A stretch of DNA of 47,989 bases from Candidatus Thorarchaeota archaeon (GTDB lineage: Archaea; Asgardarchaeota; Thorarchaeia; Thorarchaeales; Thorarchaeaceae): positions 1 through 47,989 of the forward strand of contig JAHQWZ010000001.1 in assembly GCA_029856425.1 (NCBI GenBank), given 5' to 3'. The translations under genes and the position numbers were made by a program. Under the pieces are notes generated by a model. That model had not been told where the DNA came from, searched no databases, and saw only the letters and a list, made by a program, of their open reading frames with translations. Shown here piece after piece: positions 31,446 through 40,333 of the stretch; positions within the stretch are counted from its first letter, which is position 1, and the number at the start of each line of letters is the position of its first letter.

Positions 31446-33410
31446 ATGAAGAAGCTGTTCCTCTGCACCTGCAATGGTACTCTGAATAAGCTGTTAGACT
31501 TCACGAGAATCGGGAAAGAAGCAAAAGCCATCTATGATGTAGTTGAGGTTGCAGACAATCTCTGTCTAGAGGAGGGGCTTGCGGAACTGGAAAAAGGGCT
31601 CTCAGGAGACGACAGACTCGTCATAGGCGCCTGTAGTTCCCAGATTATTGGTGTCCCTATGAAGCAAAGAATCAAGAATGACCTTGTTGCGTTCGTTCCA
31701 CTGAGAGAGCAAGTGGGATGGGTCCACCTTGAAGAGGGGGAGTCTGCCACCAACAAGGCGATTGTGCTACTATCTGATGCAGCAGTGCAATTGGATTATA
31801 TGGAGTCACAAGCCGAGTTCACTGAGAACATGGTAGGTCGAGTTCTTGTCATAGGGGGCGGTATTGCAGGTTTGAAAGCGGCCTCAGACCTCCATCGACT
31901 GGGTGTTGAGGTAACTCTCTTAGAACCATTCAAGCTGGATAAACACCACTATCTCCAGACCAGTGTCTTCATGAGCGACGCTGACACACTCAGGAGTGAG
32001 ATTCAAGAAATTCAGAAGACCATCTTAGATGTAGAAAGGATTCGGGGCGAAATTCGTGAGGTCAGAGGGCAGCTGGGCTCCTATGAAGTCACTATAAATG
32101 GTGCTAAGGATGGCAGCATGACCCAAGAATTTGGTGCCATAATAATCGCTTCGGGAAACCAACAGTCTTTGCCAAGTTCAGCAAAGAAGATGCGTTACGG
32201 GAAGTCCGAACGTGTTGTAACTCTTGATAGTCTTATATCAAATTCAAAGAAGAAACGTGCCAAGGATAGATCCACAATCCTCGTGGCAGTTGATTTTGAT
32301 GCCCCTATGTCCTCGGTGGAGGGGAGCCATCTCCTTAGAACCACCAGGGACCTAGCAGCTCGGGGCAACACAATCATTGTCGTATACTCTGACATTCAGA
32401 CTGAGGATGAAAACCTCTACCGAGAGGCACGTGACTCTGGAGTCATATTCATACGCGGTAGGGTAACTCGTATCAAGGAGAATGATAAGGGCCTCTCCTG
32501 CCGTATCGAGAATACTCTGGAGTCAATGCAGAGAGATGTCATAGCAGATCGTGTAGCAATCCCTCGGCTGATTGGGCCAACTATTGAAACAACACAAATT
32601 GCTGAAAAACTGGGAGTGGAATGTGACGATAGTGGTTTCATCAGAACCAGATATAGCAAGATGAAGCCAGTCCAAACCTCTAGACGTGGCATCTTTGTGG
32701 CTGGTGGTGCGAAGATGCCAATGAGTCTATCTGATGCCATGGCTTCTGCTCAGAATGCTGTCCTTGAGGCCTTCAAGATAGTACGATCCCCCCTGGTCCG
32801 CTCGGGATGGATTCCAGTTATAGACGATGAGGAATGCGATGTCTGTAAGGCATGTTTGGATGCATGCCCGAATGATGCACTACGACTGATGGATGATCGA
32901 ATAGTGCATATTCCAGCACACTGTGAATTCTGTGGTATCTGTGTGTCTGCATGTCCGACTCGGGCAATCGAGTTTCAGTCTCACAGTAAAGAGAGCTGGT
33001 TTGCACGGTTTGAGGCAATAGCAGCCACTCATAAACGACTTGAGGGAAAAAAGCCATTCTCACTCGTATTTGCATGTAGCGAGTGTGCCAATGCATCAAT
33101 TGACCAGGCCGGGTTTGTCGGCAAGCAGTATGGCACAGGAAGTTACGTCATTCAATTTCCATGTGCTGGTATGGTTTCACCAATTGAGATTCTCAAAGGT
33201 CTAGTTGTTGGGGCCAATCGTGTCATTGTAGCACATTGCCCACCCGGTGGATGCCATCACCAGACTGGTGATCATCTCTCAGAGCTCGTTGTCAGCCTTA
33301 CCAGAGATATGTTACGAGAGATAGGACAGAATCCAGACCGTGTTCGAGCCACATACATGATGGCAGCAATGCCTGACAAGATGCAGAAGGAGGTGCCAGT
33401 CCGTGGATAA
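31446..33410 (+). CDS. QmoB-like HdrA-MvhD fusion protein
   Basis: This 654-aa protein has, in order: an HdrA N-terminal domain (LFLCTCNGTLNKLLDF), an FAD domain (VLVIGGGIAGLKAASDLHRL, about 130-430), two [4Fe-4S] sites (CDVCKACLDACP and CEFCGICVSACP, about 460-510) and a C-terminal MvhD domain (FACSECANAS, FPCAGMV, HCPPGGC). That is the order of QmoB. MvhD carries a [2Fe-2S] cluster and in methanogens links HdrA to hydrogenase or formate dehydrogenase. The gene begins directly after the stop of the QmoA-like gene and overlaps the next by 8 bases. Confidence 0.9.
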   Translation: MKKLFLCTCNGTLNKLLDFTRIGKEAKAIYDVVEVADNLCLEEGLAELEKGLSGDDRLVIGACSSQIIGVPMKQRIKNDLVAFVPLREQVGWVHLEEGESATNKAIVLLSDAAVQLDYMESQAEFTENMVGRVLVIGGGIAGLKAASDLHRLGVEVTLLEPFKLDKHHYLQTSVFMSDADTLRSEIQEIQKTILDVERIRGEIREVRGQLGSYEVTINGAKDGSMTQEFGAIIIASGNQQSLPSSAKKMRYGKSERVVTLDSLISNSKKKRAKDRSTILVAVDFDAPMSSVEGSHLLRTTRDLAARGNTIIVVYSDIQTEDENLYREARDSGVIFIRGRVTRIKENDKGLSCRIENTLESMQRDVIADRVAIPRLIGPTIETTQIAEKLGVECDDSGFIRTRYSKMKPVQTSRRGIFVAGGAKMPMSLSDAMASAQNAVLEAFKIVRSPLVRSGWIPVIDDEECDVCKACLDACPNDALRLMDDRIVHIPAHCEFCGICVSACPTRAIEFQSHSKESWFARFEAIAATHKRLEGKKPFSLVFACSECANASIDQAGFVGKQYGTGSYVIQFPCAGMVSPIEILKGLVVGANRVIVAHCPPGGCHHQTGDHLSELVVSLTRDMLREIGQNPDRVRATYMMAAMPDKMQKEVPVRG

Positions 33411-34317
33411 ACGGGGGCGTCTTATTCAAAAGATTCGTAACATCGCAGTGCAGACTCCTACTCATATCTTGGAAGTCCCTGAGAAGGTGGAGGGATTTGG
33501 GAGCATCAATTACAAACCGGAGTCATGTAGTGCATGCAAGAAGTGCATTGAGGCATGTGAGGTTGAAGCTCTGGACATAGACCTCATGGTGCAATTGCCA
33601 GCTTATCTGAGTGCCATAATACCTGAAGAAGGGTTCAGGTCCAAGAACCGTGAAACATTGATATCTCTTCTTCAGATTCTGAAGGGGGAGGGCGATGTTC
33701 AGGCAATCCCAGTTCCTTCTGGTCTGTCTGGATATGGATCAGTGGTCTGGATCACTGAGAAATGCATAGCATGCAACAAGTGCGTTGAAGCTTGTCCAGA
33801 AGACTGCCTCGACCTAGAGAAGAAGTATGACCTACCAACAATCATTGGCAATGTAGTGACTCCTCCTTCAATTTCCATTACTGAGTGGGAGCCGTTCGTA
33901 ATTTGCTTTGTATGCTGGGAGTGTTCCCATGCAGCCGCTGACCTAGCAGGACTCATGCACCTACATTATCCTGCCAACATACGAACTGTGAGGGTGCCGT
34001 GTAGTGGTGCAGTTGAGCCTATCCAGATAATGACCGCCATGGAGAATGGTGTCGATGGGGTATTGGTCACGGGATGCCTTCTCTCCGAGTGTCATTATGG
34101 TGGTGATGATCCTCTAGCTGGCAACTTCATGCAGCAAGACTTTGTTCACTTCTGGCAAAGCGTGTTTAAGGAGATAGGTCTAGGCGGGCGACTGCATATC
34201 GATTTCGCATCTGCTGCTATGGGAATTAGGTTTGCAGAGATAGTCACAGAATTTGTTGAACAAATTAGGAAGATAGGACCGAGCCCCTTGAGAGGAAAAT
34301 TGGAGGTGGAATCCTAG
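33403..34317 (+). CDS. Ferredoxin-MvhD electron transfer protein
   Basis: This 304-aa protein starts with GTG overlapping the previous gene. It has two [4Fe-4S] motifs set far apart: CSACKKCIEACE (about residues 43-54, with Glu in place of the usual Pro) and CIACNKCVEACP (about 122-133). An MvhD domain follows from about residue 165 (CFVCWECSH, VPCSGAV, TGCLLSECHYGG). It is therefore a second MvhD module in the operon, probably the docking subunit between HdrA and an external oxidoreductase. No MvhA/MvhG hydrogenase or FdhA/FdhB gene lies in the window. Confidence 0.88.
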   Translation: MDKRGRLIQKIRNIAVQTPTHILEVPEKVEGFGSINYKPESCSACKKCIEACEVEALDIDLMVQLPAYLSAIIPEEGFRSKNRETLISLLQILKGEGDVQAIPVPSGLSGYGSVVWITEKCIACNKCVEACPEDCLDLEKKYDLPTIIGNVVTPPSISITEWEPFVICFVCWECSHAAADLAGLMHLHYPANIRTVRVPCSGAVEPIQIMTAMENGVDGVLVTGCLLSECHYGGDDPLAGNFMQQDFVHFWQSVFKEIGLGGRLHIDFASAAMGIRFAEIVTEFVEQIRKIGPSPLRGKLEVES

Positions 34318-34318
34318 A

Positions 34319-36349
34319 ATGCCTAAGAAGAAGGATGAGCATCGAATTGGTGTCTTCATTTGCAGTTGCGGGACCAATATCGGAGGAGTAATCGACGTCA
34401 GAAAACTTGCCCGAGATTTCAAGGATTATCCTGGGGTTACGTTCACAACCTCCAATATGTTCACCTGCTCAAAGGATGGTCAGGACAAGATAGCTGAGAT
34501 GATCAAAGAGAAGGATCTAACAGGAGTCGTCATTGGGGCATGCACACCCAAGCTCCACGAACAGCTATTCAGAGAGATTCTGGAGGAGAATGACCTCAAT
34601 CCATTCCGGCTAGCCCAAGCAAATCTGCGTGAGCATGATACTTGGGTTCATGGTGATGATCCAGAGGTCGCCTATAAGGTCGCTTACGATTTGGTGGCGG
34701 GTGCAATTGAACGAGCCAAAACACTCGAGGACATTGGATTTGAGGAGTATCCAGTGGACAAGAGTGTCCTCGTGATAGGTGCGGGAATTGCAGGAATTCA
34801 ATCTGCTCTCGATTTGGCAGACAAAGGAATCAAGGTCTGTCTTGTAGAGAAATACACGTCAATCGGAGGCTACATGGCGCGTCTGGAGAAGACATTTCCA
34901 ACACTCGACTGTTCAATGTGTATTCTCTCTCCAAAACTATCAGCAGTTGAACGCCACAAGAATATTGAGATACTCAGCTATTCAGAAGTCATCGAAGTCG
35001 AGCGCGACTATGGGAATTTCAACGTCAGGGTCAAAAAGAAGCCCAGATACGTTAGTATTGAGGACTGTATCAACTGTGGAGCCTGTGAACGCAATTGCCC
35101 TGTTACAGGCCGAGCTGAGTGGAATCTCGGGCTCGGAGATCGAAAAGCAATCTACAAGCCCTTCCCGCAAGCGGTCCCTGGTGTTTTCTTCCTTGATAAG
35201 GACTCATGTACGCATTGGACAGATGGGTGCACCATCTGTGCTGAGAAGTGTCCACGCGACGCCATCTCGTATGACGTGGAGATAGAAGAGATTGAAATCA
35301 AAGTGGGAGCTATAATAGCCGCTACCGGCTTTGTCGAGATGGATATTGAGGAGCTATCTGAATATGGCGGAGGCAAGTTTACCAATGTATTGACCGCAGG
35401 CCAGTATGGACGCCTCCTGAGTCTCGTTGGGCCAACTGAGGGAAAGATTCTCCTACCTCCAAGCTTTGAACAGAGTCCTAAACGCATTGCCTATATCAAT
35501 TGTGCGGGATCGCGTGATGAGAACCATAGACCGTGGTGCTGCAACTTCGGCTGTATGTACACACTCAGGCATGCTGAGATGACACACAGACTCTACGGTG
35601 ACGACATTGACCAGTGGATAATCTATCATGAGCTTCGTGCAGGTGGCAAGGAATACGAGCAGTTCTACAGAAGAGTGAGAGAGAGTGGCGTACGATTCGT
35701 CCGAGGCTTTCCAAGCGAAATGATTGAAGAGAAGGATGGTAGTATCAGCTTCTCGGTGTTTGATCAAGGGACTGGGAGTCTGCTACGCCTTAACTTCGAC
35801 ATGGTGGTTTTGACAATGGCCATTGATCCATCACCAGGAACGGCACATCTTGCGCACATGCTGGGTGTAGACCGGAGTGAAGGTGGCTTCATGAAGGAAC
35901 TCCATCCGAAGCTCGAGCCAGTCAATACGAAGTCTAGGGGAGTTTTCATTGCGGGAGCCTGTCAGAGTCCCAAGGACATACCTGCAAGCGTTGCTGACGG
36001 CAAGGCTGCAGCGAGTGCAGCAGCATCACATGTTCTCAAGGGAAAGGTCCGTGTACAGATGGACAAAGCAGTTGTAGATGAAACTCTATGCATTGGATGT
36101 GGGCTATGCGAAAAGGTCTGCCCGTTCGATGCAATCTCCATGACCGTGCGTGATGACGAGCGTCAGCTTGCTGAAGTAAGTTCAATACTGTGCACTGGCT
36201 GCGGCAAGTGTCAGGTGGTTTGCCCAATAGGAGCCATCAAACGAAAGCACTTCACGACTGAACAGATAGAGGCTGAGGTCCTAGGTCTCATCTCCGCACA
36301 CAGGAAACGAGAACAGTCTGCGAAGACATCCGGAGGTGTATCATCATGA
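34319..36349 (+). CDS. hdrA: Heterodisulfide reductase subunit A, full length
   Basis: This 676-aa canonical HdrA has an N-terminal domain with the Cys loop NMFTCSKDGQDKI (about residues 45-57), an FAD site VLVIGAGIAGIQSALDLADK (about 150), the TLDCSMCILSPKL Cys motif, an inserted ferredoxin domain (CINCGACERNCP and a modified CTHWTDGCTICAEKCP), and a C-terminal ferredoxin pair (CIGCGLCEKVCP and CTGCGKCQVVCP). HdrA's FAD is the bifurcation site in methanogens, splitting electrons between ferredoxin and the heterodisulfide. It overlaps hdrC by 4 bases (ATGA). It is a separate HdrA beside the Qmo-like pair, so the operon holds three HdrA-family proteins. Confidence 0.94.
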   Translation: MPKKKDEHRIGVFICSCGTNIGGVIDVRKLARDFKDYPGVTFTTSNMFTCSKDGQDKIAEMIKEKDLTGVVIGACTPKLHEQLFREILEENDLNPFRLAQANLREHDTWVHGDDPEVAYKVAYDLVAGAIERAKTLEDIGFEEYPVDKSVLVIGAGIAGIQSALDLADKGIKVCLVEKYTSIGGYMARLEKTFPTLDCSMCILSPKLSAVERHKNIEILSYSEVIEVERDYGNFNVRVKKKPRYVSIEDCINCGACERNCPVTGRAEWNLGLGDRKAIYKPFPQAVPGVFFLDKDSCTHWTDGCTICAEKCPRDAISYDVEIEEIEIKVGAIIAATGFVEMDIEELSEYGGGKFTNVLTAGQYGRLLSLVGPTEGKILLPPSFEQSPKRIAYINCAGSRDENHRPWCCNFGCMYTLRHAEMTHRLYGDDIDQWIIYHELRAGGKEYEQFYRRVRESGVRFVRGFPSEMIEEKDGSISFSVFDQGTGSLLRLNFDMVVLTMAIDPSPGTAHLAHMLGVDRSEGGFMKELHPKLEPVNTKSRGVFIAGACQSPKDIPASVADGKAAASAAASHVLKGKVRVQMDKAVVDETLCIGCGLCEKVCPFDAISMTVRDDERQLAEVSSILCTGCGKCQVVCPIGAIKRKHFTTEQIEAEVLGLISAHRKREQSAKTSGGVSS

Positions 36350-36888
36350 CGGAAACTGGTGAAAAGAAGGGATTACCAGATGTCTTCATAGAACCTATCA
36401 ATATGTCTGAACTTGACAGAGGCTTTAGGAAAGAGATTCAGAGCATGCCAAATGGAGAAGAGCTGTCAGCATGCTTTGCCTGTTCGACCTGTACCTCTGC
36501 TTGTCCAGTTGCAAATATCTGGGAGATAAAACCACACCAGCTGATTCGGATGATCATCCTTGGCATGCGTGAAAAGGTTCTTTCCTCCAAAGAGATCTGG
36601 CTCTGTCTGACTTGCTTTGAGTGTCAGGAAAGATGTCCACAAGGTGTTCGGGTCACAGACATTTTCTTTGACTGCAAAAATCTTGCCGCTGAAGAGAATA
36701 TGATACCTGACAGCATAGTCGCCCTCGGGAAGGAGCTCCTTGAGAAAGGTCAGCTCTATATTGTGACTGCTGACTGGGAACGAGAAGATTTGGACTTGGA
36801 ACCCGATGTTCCTGGACTGTCCACTGATGCGGTAAAACGAGTCCTTGGTGGGACTCGTACGGGACGACTTGTCAAAGGAGGCAAATAG
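36346..36888 (+). CDS. hdrC: Heterodisulfide reductase subunit C (second copy)
   Basis: This 180-aa protein has two [4Fe-4S] motifs, CFACSTCTSACP (about residues 43-54) and CLTCFECQERCP (about 86-97), then GVRVTDIFFDCKNLAAEENM and a helical tail. It is shorter than the first copy, with a typical HdrC N-terminus. ATGA overlap with hdrA and a one-base gap to hdrB make HdrA-HdrC-HdrB a tightly coupled set, so this copy most probably belongs to the full-length HdrA complex. Confidence 0.92.
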   Translation: MTETGEKKGLPDVFIEPINMSELDRGFRKEIQSMPNGEELSACFACSTCTSACPVANIWEIKPHQLIRMIILGMREKVLSSKEIWLCLTCFECQERCPQGVRVTDIFFDCKNLAAEENMIPDSIVALGKELLEKGQLYIVTADWEREDLDLEPDVPGLSTDAVKRVLGGTRTGRLVKGGK

Positions 36889-36889
36889 G

Positions 36890-37756
36890 ATGTCTATCTA
36901 TAGTCTCTACATGGGCTGCAGTGTTCCTGCAAACTACCCCAATTATGAGGCCTCGATGCTCAAGGTTGCCGAGTCCTTTGAACTGACCCTAGAATACCTG
37001 AATGATGTGGCATGCTGTGGTAGTCCAAATCTGAGGGCTATGGACTACTGGGGATGGGCTCTGGTTAATGCACGAACACTAGCATTGGCTGACATTACAG
37101 AGCATGACATTGTGACTCCCTGTAACGGTTGTTTTGGCAGTCTAAAGGATGTATATCATCTACTAAAGCATGATACAGAATATAGAACCAGCATTAATGT
37201 CGAGCTCGAAGCAGAGGGTCTTGAGTTTACAGGGACAAGTAGGCCGCGACATTTCATTGAGGTCCTCTATACAGATGTGGGTCTTGATTCAATAAGGAAG
37301 AAGATTTCAAAGCCACTTGATGGTGTTGGTATAGCAATTCATTATGGATGTCATCTTCTGCGCCCTGGGGACGTGACTGAGATCACACCAGAAGTCCTAA
37401 GCGAGCTCGTCAGAGTCACAGGCGCACACGTAGTCGAGTATCCACTATGGAAGCAATGTTGCGGAGCCACTGTACTACCGGTTGATGAGGCTCTGGCAAT
37501 AAGACTTGCTCGAGATAAACTCAAGTCAATGAAGGAAGCAGGTGCTGCATTTGTCACAGTTGTCTGCCCTGCATGCTGCAATCAATTGGATCTTCAGCAG
37601 CTAGGACTACGAGAGTTATATGGTGAGAAGTTCGACCTTCCAATCCTGTTCTACCCTCAAATACTCGGCCTTGCATTGGGTTTTGATGAGGATGAGGTGG
37701 GCCTTGGCATGAATAGAGTACCCGCGAAGCCGATTCTCCAGCACTTCTCCAAATGA
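36890..37756 (+). CDS. hdrB: Heterodisulfide reductase subunit B (second copy)
   Basis: This 288-aa protein has two complete CCG domains: MGCSVPANYPNYE, VACCGSP and PCNGC in the first, HYGCHL, QCCGAT and VCPACCNQL in the second. Both CC pairs are followed by Gly, so this copy is closer to canonical HdrB than the first. ATG 36890 directly follows the hdrC stop, with GGAGG just upstream. The gene ends 10 bases from the convergent Cys-rich membrane protein gene. It is the catalytic subunit for disulfide reduction; in this organism the physiological disulfide is unknown. Confidence 0.93.
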   Translation: MSIYSLYMGCSVPANYPNYEASMLKVAESFELTLEYLNDVACCGSPNLRAMDYWGWALVNARTLALADITEHDIVTPCNGCFGSLKDVYHLLKHDTEYRTSINVELEAEGLEFTGTSRPRHFIEVLYTDVGLDSIRKKISKPLDGVGIAIHYGCHLLRPGDVTEITPEVLSELVRVTGAHVVEYPLWKQCCGATVLPVDEALAIRLARDKLKSMKEAGAAFVTVVCPACCNQLDLQQLGLRELYGEKFDLPILFYPQILGLALGFDEDEVGLGMNRVPAKPILQHFSK

Positions 37757-37766
37757 CCGTATAACC

Positions 37767-38417
37767 TTATTCTCCAAGCCTATAGCCGCAATCTTCCCAA
37801 GCCTCTCGCATCACTGGGTTTCGTCTGAGGAATGCATCCGCTTTTTCCCTTGAGACACTATTCAATGGGCATGAGAAGTTCAAACACCTCGGACAAATCT
37901 TGAATTTCAAGACACTCAACCAAACTCCAATTCCGGTAATCGTCAAACCCAGAAAGAGCAACTGGTTGCTCAGAATAAGAAATGGAATTGGATAGCCTCC
38001 AAAGATGGTCAGCGCGATAATGAACTGAATCTGATGAGAACGACTCATTGGACTTGGATTATACGGCCAGGTCTTATACAGACCATAGTTTGCATAGCAG
38101 TGTAGTGTATGACCCTGACCACCATCTTCAGCGTAGAATGGACAATGACTGCAAAGGACTCGGTTCTCCCAGATCTCGAAGAAGAATAGCCAGTAGATAA
38201 AATAACCAATGACCCACGGCCACAAACCCCCGAGAAGCATGCCCCCAATTGAGGGAACGAAGAACAGCATTGCGCTCCCGCCAAACATCAATGTGTCACT
38301 TCGATGCATCTCGCAATGTATCTCATTGTGAAGTGAGCAGTTTCCACACTCCTCCTTTGGTTTCCAGATGCATATTTTGAATGGGTTCTTTTCGAGTTGG
38401 TCGATTTCATCATTCAT
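37767..38417 (-). CDS. Cys-rich multi-pass membrane protein
   Basis: This protein of about 216 aa has four or five membrane helices and three Cys clusters on the loops: ECGNCSLHNEIHCEMH near the N-terminus, LCSHCPFYAEDGGQGHTLHC in the middle and CPRCLNFSCPLN near the C-terminus. The pattern suits Fe-S clusters or other metals at a membrane surface. I know it only as a conserved uncharacterised protein. It converges on the Hdr operon with 10 bases between stops, so a link with that complex is possible but not shown by transcription direction. ATG 38417 is preferred; the longer frame to 38462 adds 15 residues. Confidence 0.68.
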   Translation of the reverse strand: MNDEIDQLEKNPFKICIWKPKEECGNCSLHNEIHCEMHRSDTLMFGGSAMLFFVPSIGGMLLGGLWPWVIGYFIYWLFFFEIWENRVLCSHCPFYAEDGGQGHTLHCYANYGLYKTWPYNPSPMSRSHQIQFIIALTIFGGYPIPFLILSNQLLFLGLTITGIGVWLSVLKFKICPRCLNFSCPLNSVSREKADAFLRRNPVMREAWEDCGYRLGE

Positions 38418-38551
38418 ATCCGTGCACCAGCACACCATCAACACGTCTGCCACAACGACCATTTAACACCTGTTGAAGACAACCTCAATTAATTCGCTTC
38501 AATCAGACAGACTAATAGGCCGCTGAACTGGAATGGATTTGGGTGTGATGA

Positions 38552-38980
38552 ATGAAGATTGAGCCACTCTTAAATTCGCTAAAGGGGATGCCACCGGGTT
38601 TTCTGTCGACTGTGTTGGACACACTTCCTGTAGAATTCACCATAATCGATGCTGATGACAATGTCCTATTCTGGAACAGGCATGGTATCCGTGTCTTCAA
38701 ACGAGGGCCTGCGGTCATTGGGAGAAATGTCAGGATGTGTCATCCGACGGTGAGCATGGACAAGGTTGAGCTAGTCATAAAGCGCTTGAAGAGCGGGGAG
38801 GAGGACTTCATTGACTTCTGGATAGACCTTCCCGATGCAGATGCTCCTCGAAAGCTTTTGATTAGATACTATGCCCTTCGCGACGACGAAGGCAATCATC
38901 TAGGGATATTAGAAACAACGATTAATCTGACACCACTCCAAGCTTATACTGGTGAATTTCGTCTTGGTGATCAAAAGTAG
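38552..38980 (+). CDS. PAS-domain protein (DUF438 C-terminal type)
   Basis: This 142-aa protein is one PAS domain with a short N-terminal lead: LPVEFTIIDADDNVLFWNRH, GRNVRMCHP (about residues 65-72), FIDFWIDL and KLLIRYYALRDDEGNHLGIL, then ETTINLTP. The C-H-P turn and the F-W-I strand match the PAS domain of DUF438 proteins, where His and Cys near this turn may bind haem or a metal. The DUF438 and hemerythrin-like parts are absent. It stands before the SDR gene by 26 bases. A small sensor or cofactor-binding role is inferred. Confidence 0.78.
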   Translation: MKIEPLLNSLKGMPPGFLSTVLDTLPVEFTIIDADDNVLFWNRHGIRVFKRGPAVIGRNVRMCHPTVSMDKVELVIKRLKSGEEDFIDFWIDLPDADAPRKLLIRYYALRDDEGNHLGILETTINLTPLQAYTGEFRLGDQK

Positions 38981-39006
38981 CTCACAATAGGGCGAGGCGG
39001 CGAAAA

Positions 39007-39753
39007 ATGAAACTGAAGGGTAAGACTGCCATTGTGACTGGTGTGGGAGCAGGTATTGGTGAGTCTACTGCTCGACTATTCGCTAAAGAGGGTGCAGATG
39101 TAATCGGAAATGACATCCTGGAAGAAGCTGAAAGCGTTATCAATGCTATCCGCTCTGATGGCGGGTCTGCTGCTTTTGTGATAGGGGATGTTTCGGACAT
39201 TGAAGCTGCAAGGAAGATAATTGAGACCGCCGTTGATACATTTGGCAGGTTGGACATCCTAGTAAACAATGCCGGAATCGTCTTGCCTGGGCGTGTCGAT
39301 AACACTAGTCACGAGGACTGGGACCGTACGATAGCAGTCAATGTTCGTGGACCATATCTTCTATCAAAATTCGCCTACCCTTATTTGAAGGAGAACAAGG
39401 GCACCATCATTCACGTTGCATCGGTTGCAGCTTTGACAGGGCTATGTAATCGCGCTGTCTATACTGCCTCAAAGGGGGCTCTAACTTCCTTGACTCGTGC
39501 GATGGCTATGGACTACAAAGACGATGGAATCCGTGTGAACTGCATCTGTCCGGGTACTACTGATACCCCCTCACTGGCAGATCGTCTATCCCAGCTACCA
39601 AACCCTGAGGCAGCCCGAAAGGAATTCATTGCAAGACAACCAATGGGACGTTTAGGCGCTCCTTATGAGATAGCAGAGGGCATTCTCTATTTGGCACTTG
39701 CTGAGTTCTGTACAGGGACCATCCTTTCCGTTGATGGAGGAATGTCGCTCTGA
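39007..39753 (+). CDS. Short-chain dehydrogenase/reductase
   Basis: This 248-aa classical SDR has the cofactor motif TGVGAGIG (residues 11-18), NNAG near residue 90, catalytic Ser in HVASVAALTG, and the YTASK motif. Asp near residue 37 (GNDI) favours NAD(H) over NADP(H). The C-terminus ends SVDGGMSL as in FabG-like enzymes. The substrate is not predictable; FabG-like SDRs act on hydroxy acids, sugars or cyclic alcohols. The gene follows the PAS gene and may be co-transcribed with it. Confidence 0.92.
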   Translation: MKLKGKTAIVTGVGAGIGESTARLFAKEGADVIGNDILEEAESVINAIRSDGGSAAFVIGDVSDIEAARKIIETAVDTFGRLDILVNNAGIVLPGRVDNTSHEDWDRTIAVNVRGPYLLSKFAYPYLKENKGTIIHVASVAALTGLCNRAVYTASKGALTSLTRAMAMDYKDDGIRVNCICPGTTDTPSLADRLSQLPNPEAARKEFIARQPMGRLGAPYEIAEGILYLALAEFCTGTILSVDGGMSL

Positions 39754-39783
39754 GTTGCGGTGAACGGCGATATCAGAATCGAA

Positions 39784-39793
39784 TGGTATATAC
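39784..39793 (+). promoter_or_regulatory. TATA box for trmO
   Basis: GTATATACTT lies 49 bases before the GTG at 39833 and 58 bases before a second GTG at 39842. The stretch between includes AAAGGTAAATGG, a possible ribosome site. Confidence 0.45.
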
Positions 39794-39832
39794 TTAATGA
39801 AAGGTAAATGGGTTTGCTAGTCTTTCAAGCAG

Positions 39833-40327
39833 GTGTACCCAGTGGAGATTAACATACGCCCGATAGGCAGAATTAAGACCCCTTTTGAGTCCGGAAAGTG
39901 GATCCCAATCCAATCCAGCAAATCCGATGTCCTTGGAGAGGTTATCATCAAAGAAGAGTTCATAGACGGATTGGACTCCCTGGACCTATTCTCTCATGTG
40001 ATTCTTGTGTATTGGTTCCATCGAGCGAGTCCGCTGAAACTCAGGGTCGTGCCATATCTCGATAAGAATGAACGAGGGCTTTTCTCGACACGATCACCTT
40101 CACGTCCAAACCCAGTTGGCATCTCAATAGTTGAGCTAATCAAAATAGAGGGCAACCGCATATTCTTTAGAGGTGCAGACATGCTTGATGGCTCTCCCTT
40201 GATTGACATCAAACCATTCGTCCCTGAGTTTGACTGCAGGTCCGATGCCAATTCAGGATGGTTAAGGGAGTTTCTGGACAAAAAGGGTCAGAGTTATCTT
40301 GCTGATACGCGTTTTCAAGGAGAATAA
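39833..40327 (+). CDS. trmO: tRNA (N6-threonylcarbamoyladenosine37-N6)-methyltransferase TrmO
   Basis: This protein of about 164 aa is of the TsaA/YaeB/VirR family, which adds a methyl group to t6A37 of tRNA using S-adenosylmethionine. Visible are IRPIGRIKTPF at the start, a strand with GEVIIKEEFIDGLDSLDLFS, YWFHRA, the signature FSTRSPSRPNPVGIS, and DMLDGSPLIDIKPFVPEFD. The length is that of the catalytic domain alone, typical for archaea. The start is GTG 39833 or GTG 39842. Confidence 0.93.
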   Translation: MYPVEINIRPIGRIKTPFESGKWIPIQSSKSDVLGEVIIKEEFIDGLDSLDLFSHVILVYWFHRASPLKLRVVPYLDKNERGLFSTRSPSRPNPVGISIVELIKIEGNRIFFRGADMLDGSPLIDIKPFVPEFDCRSDANSGWLREFLDKKGQSYLADTRFQGE

Positions 40328-40333
40328 TCTAGC

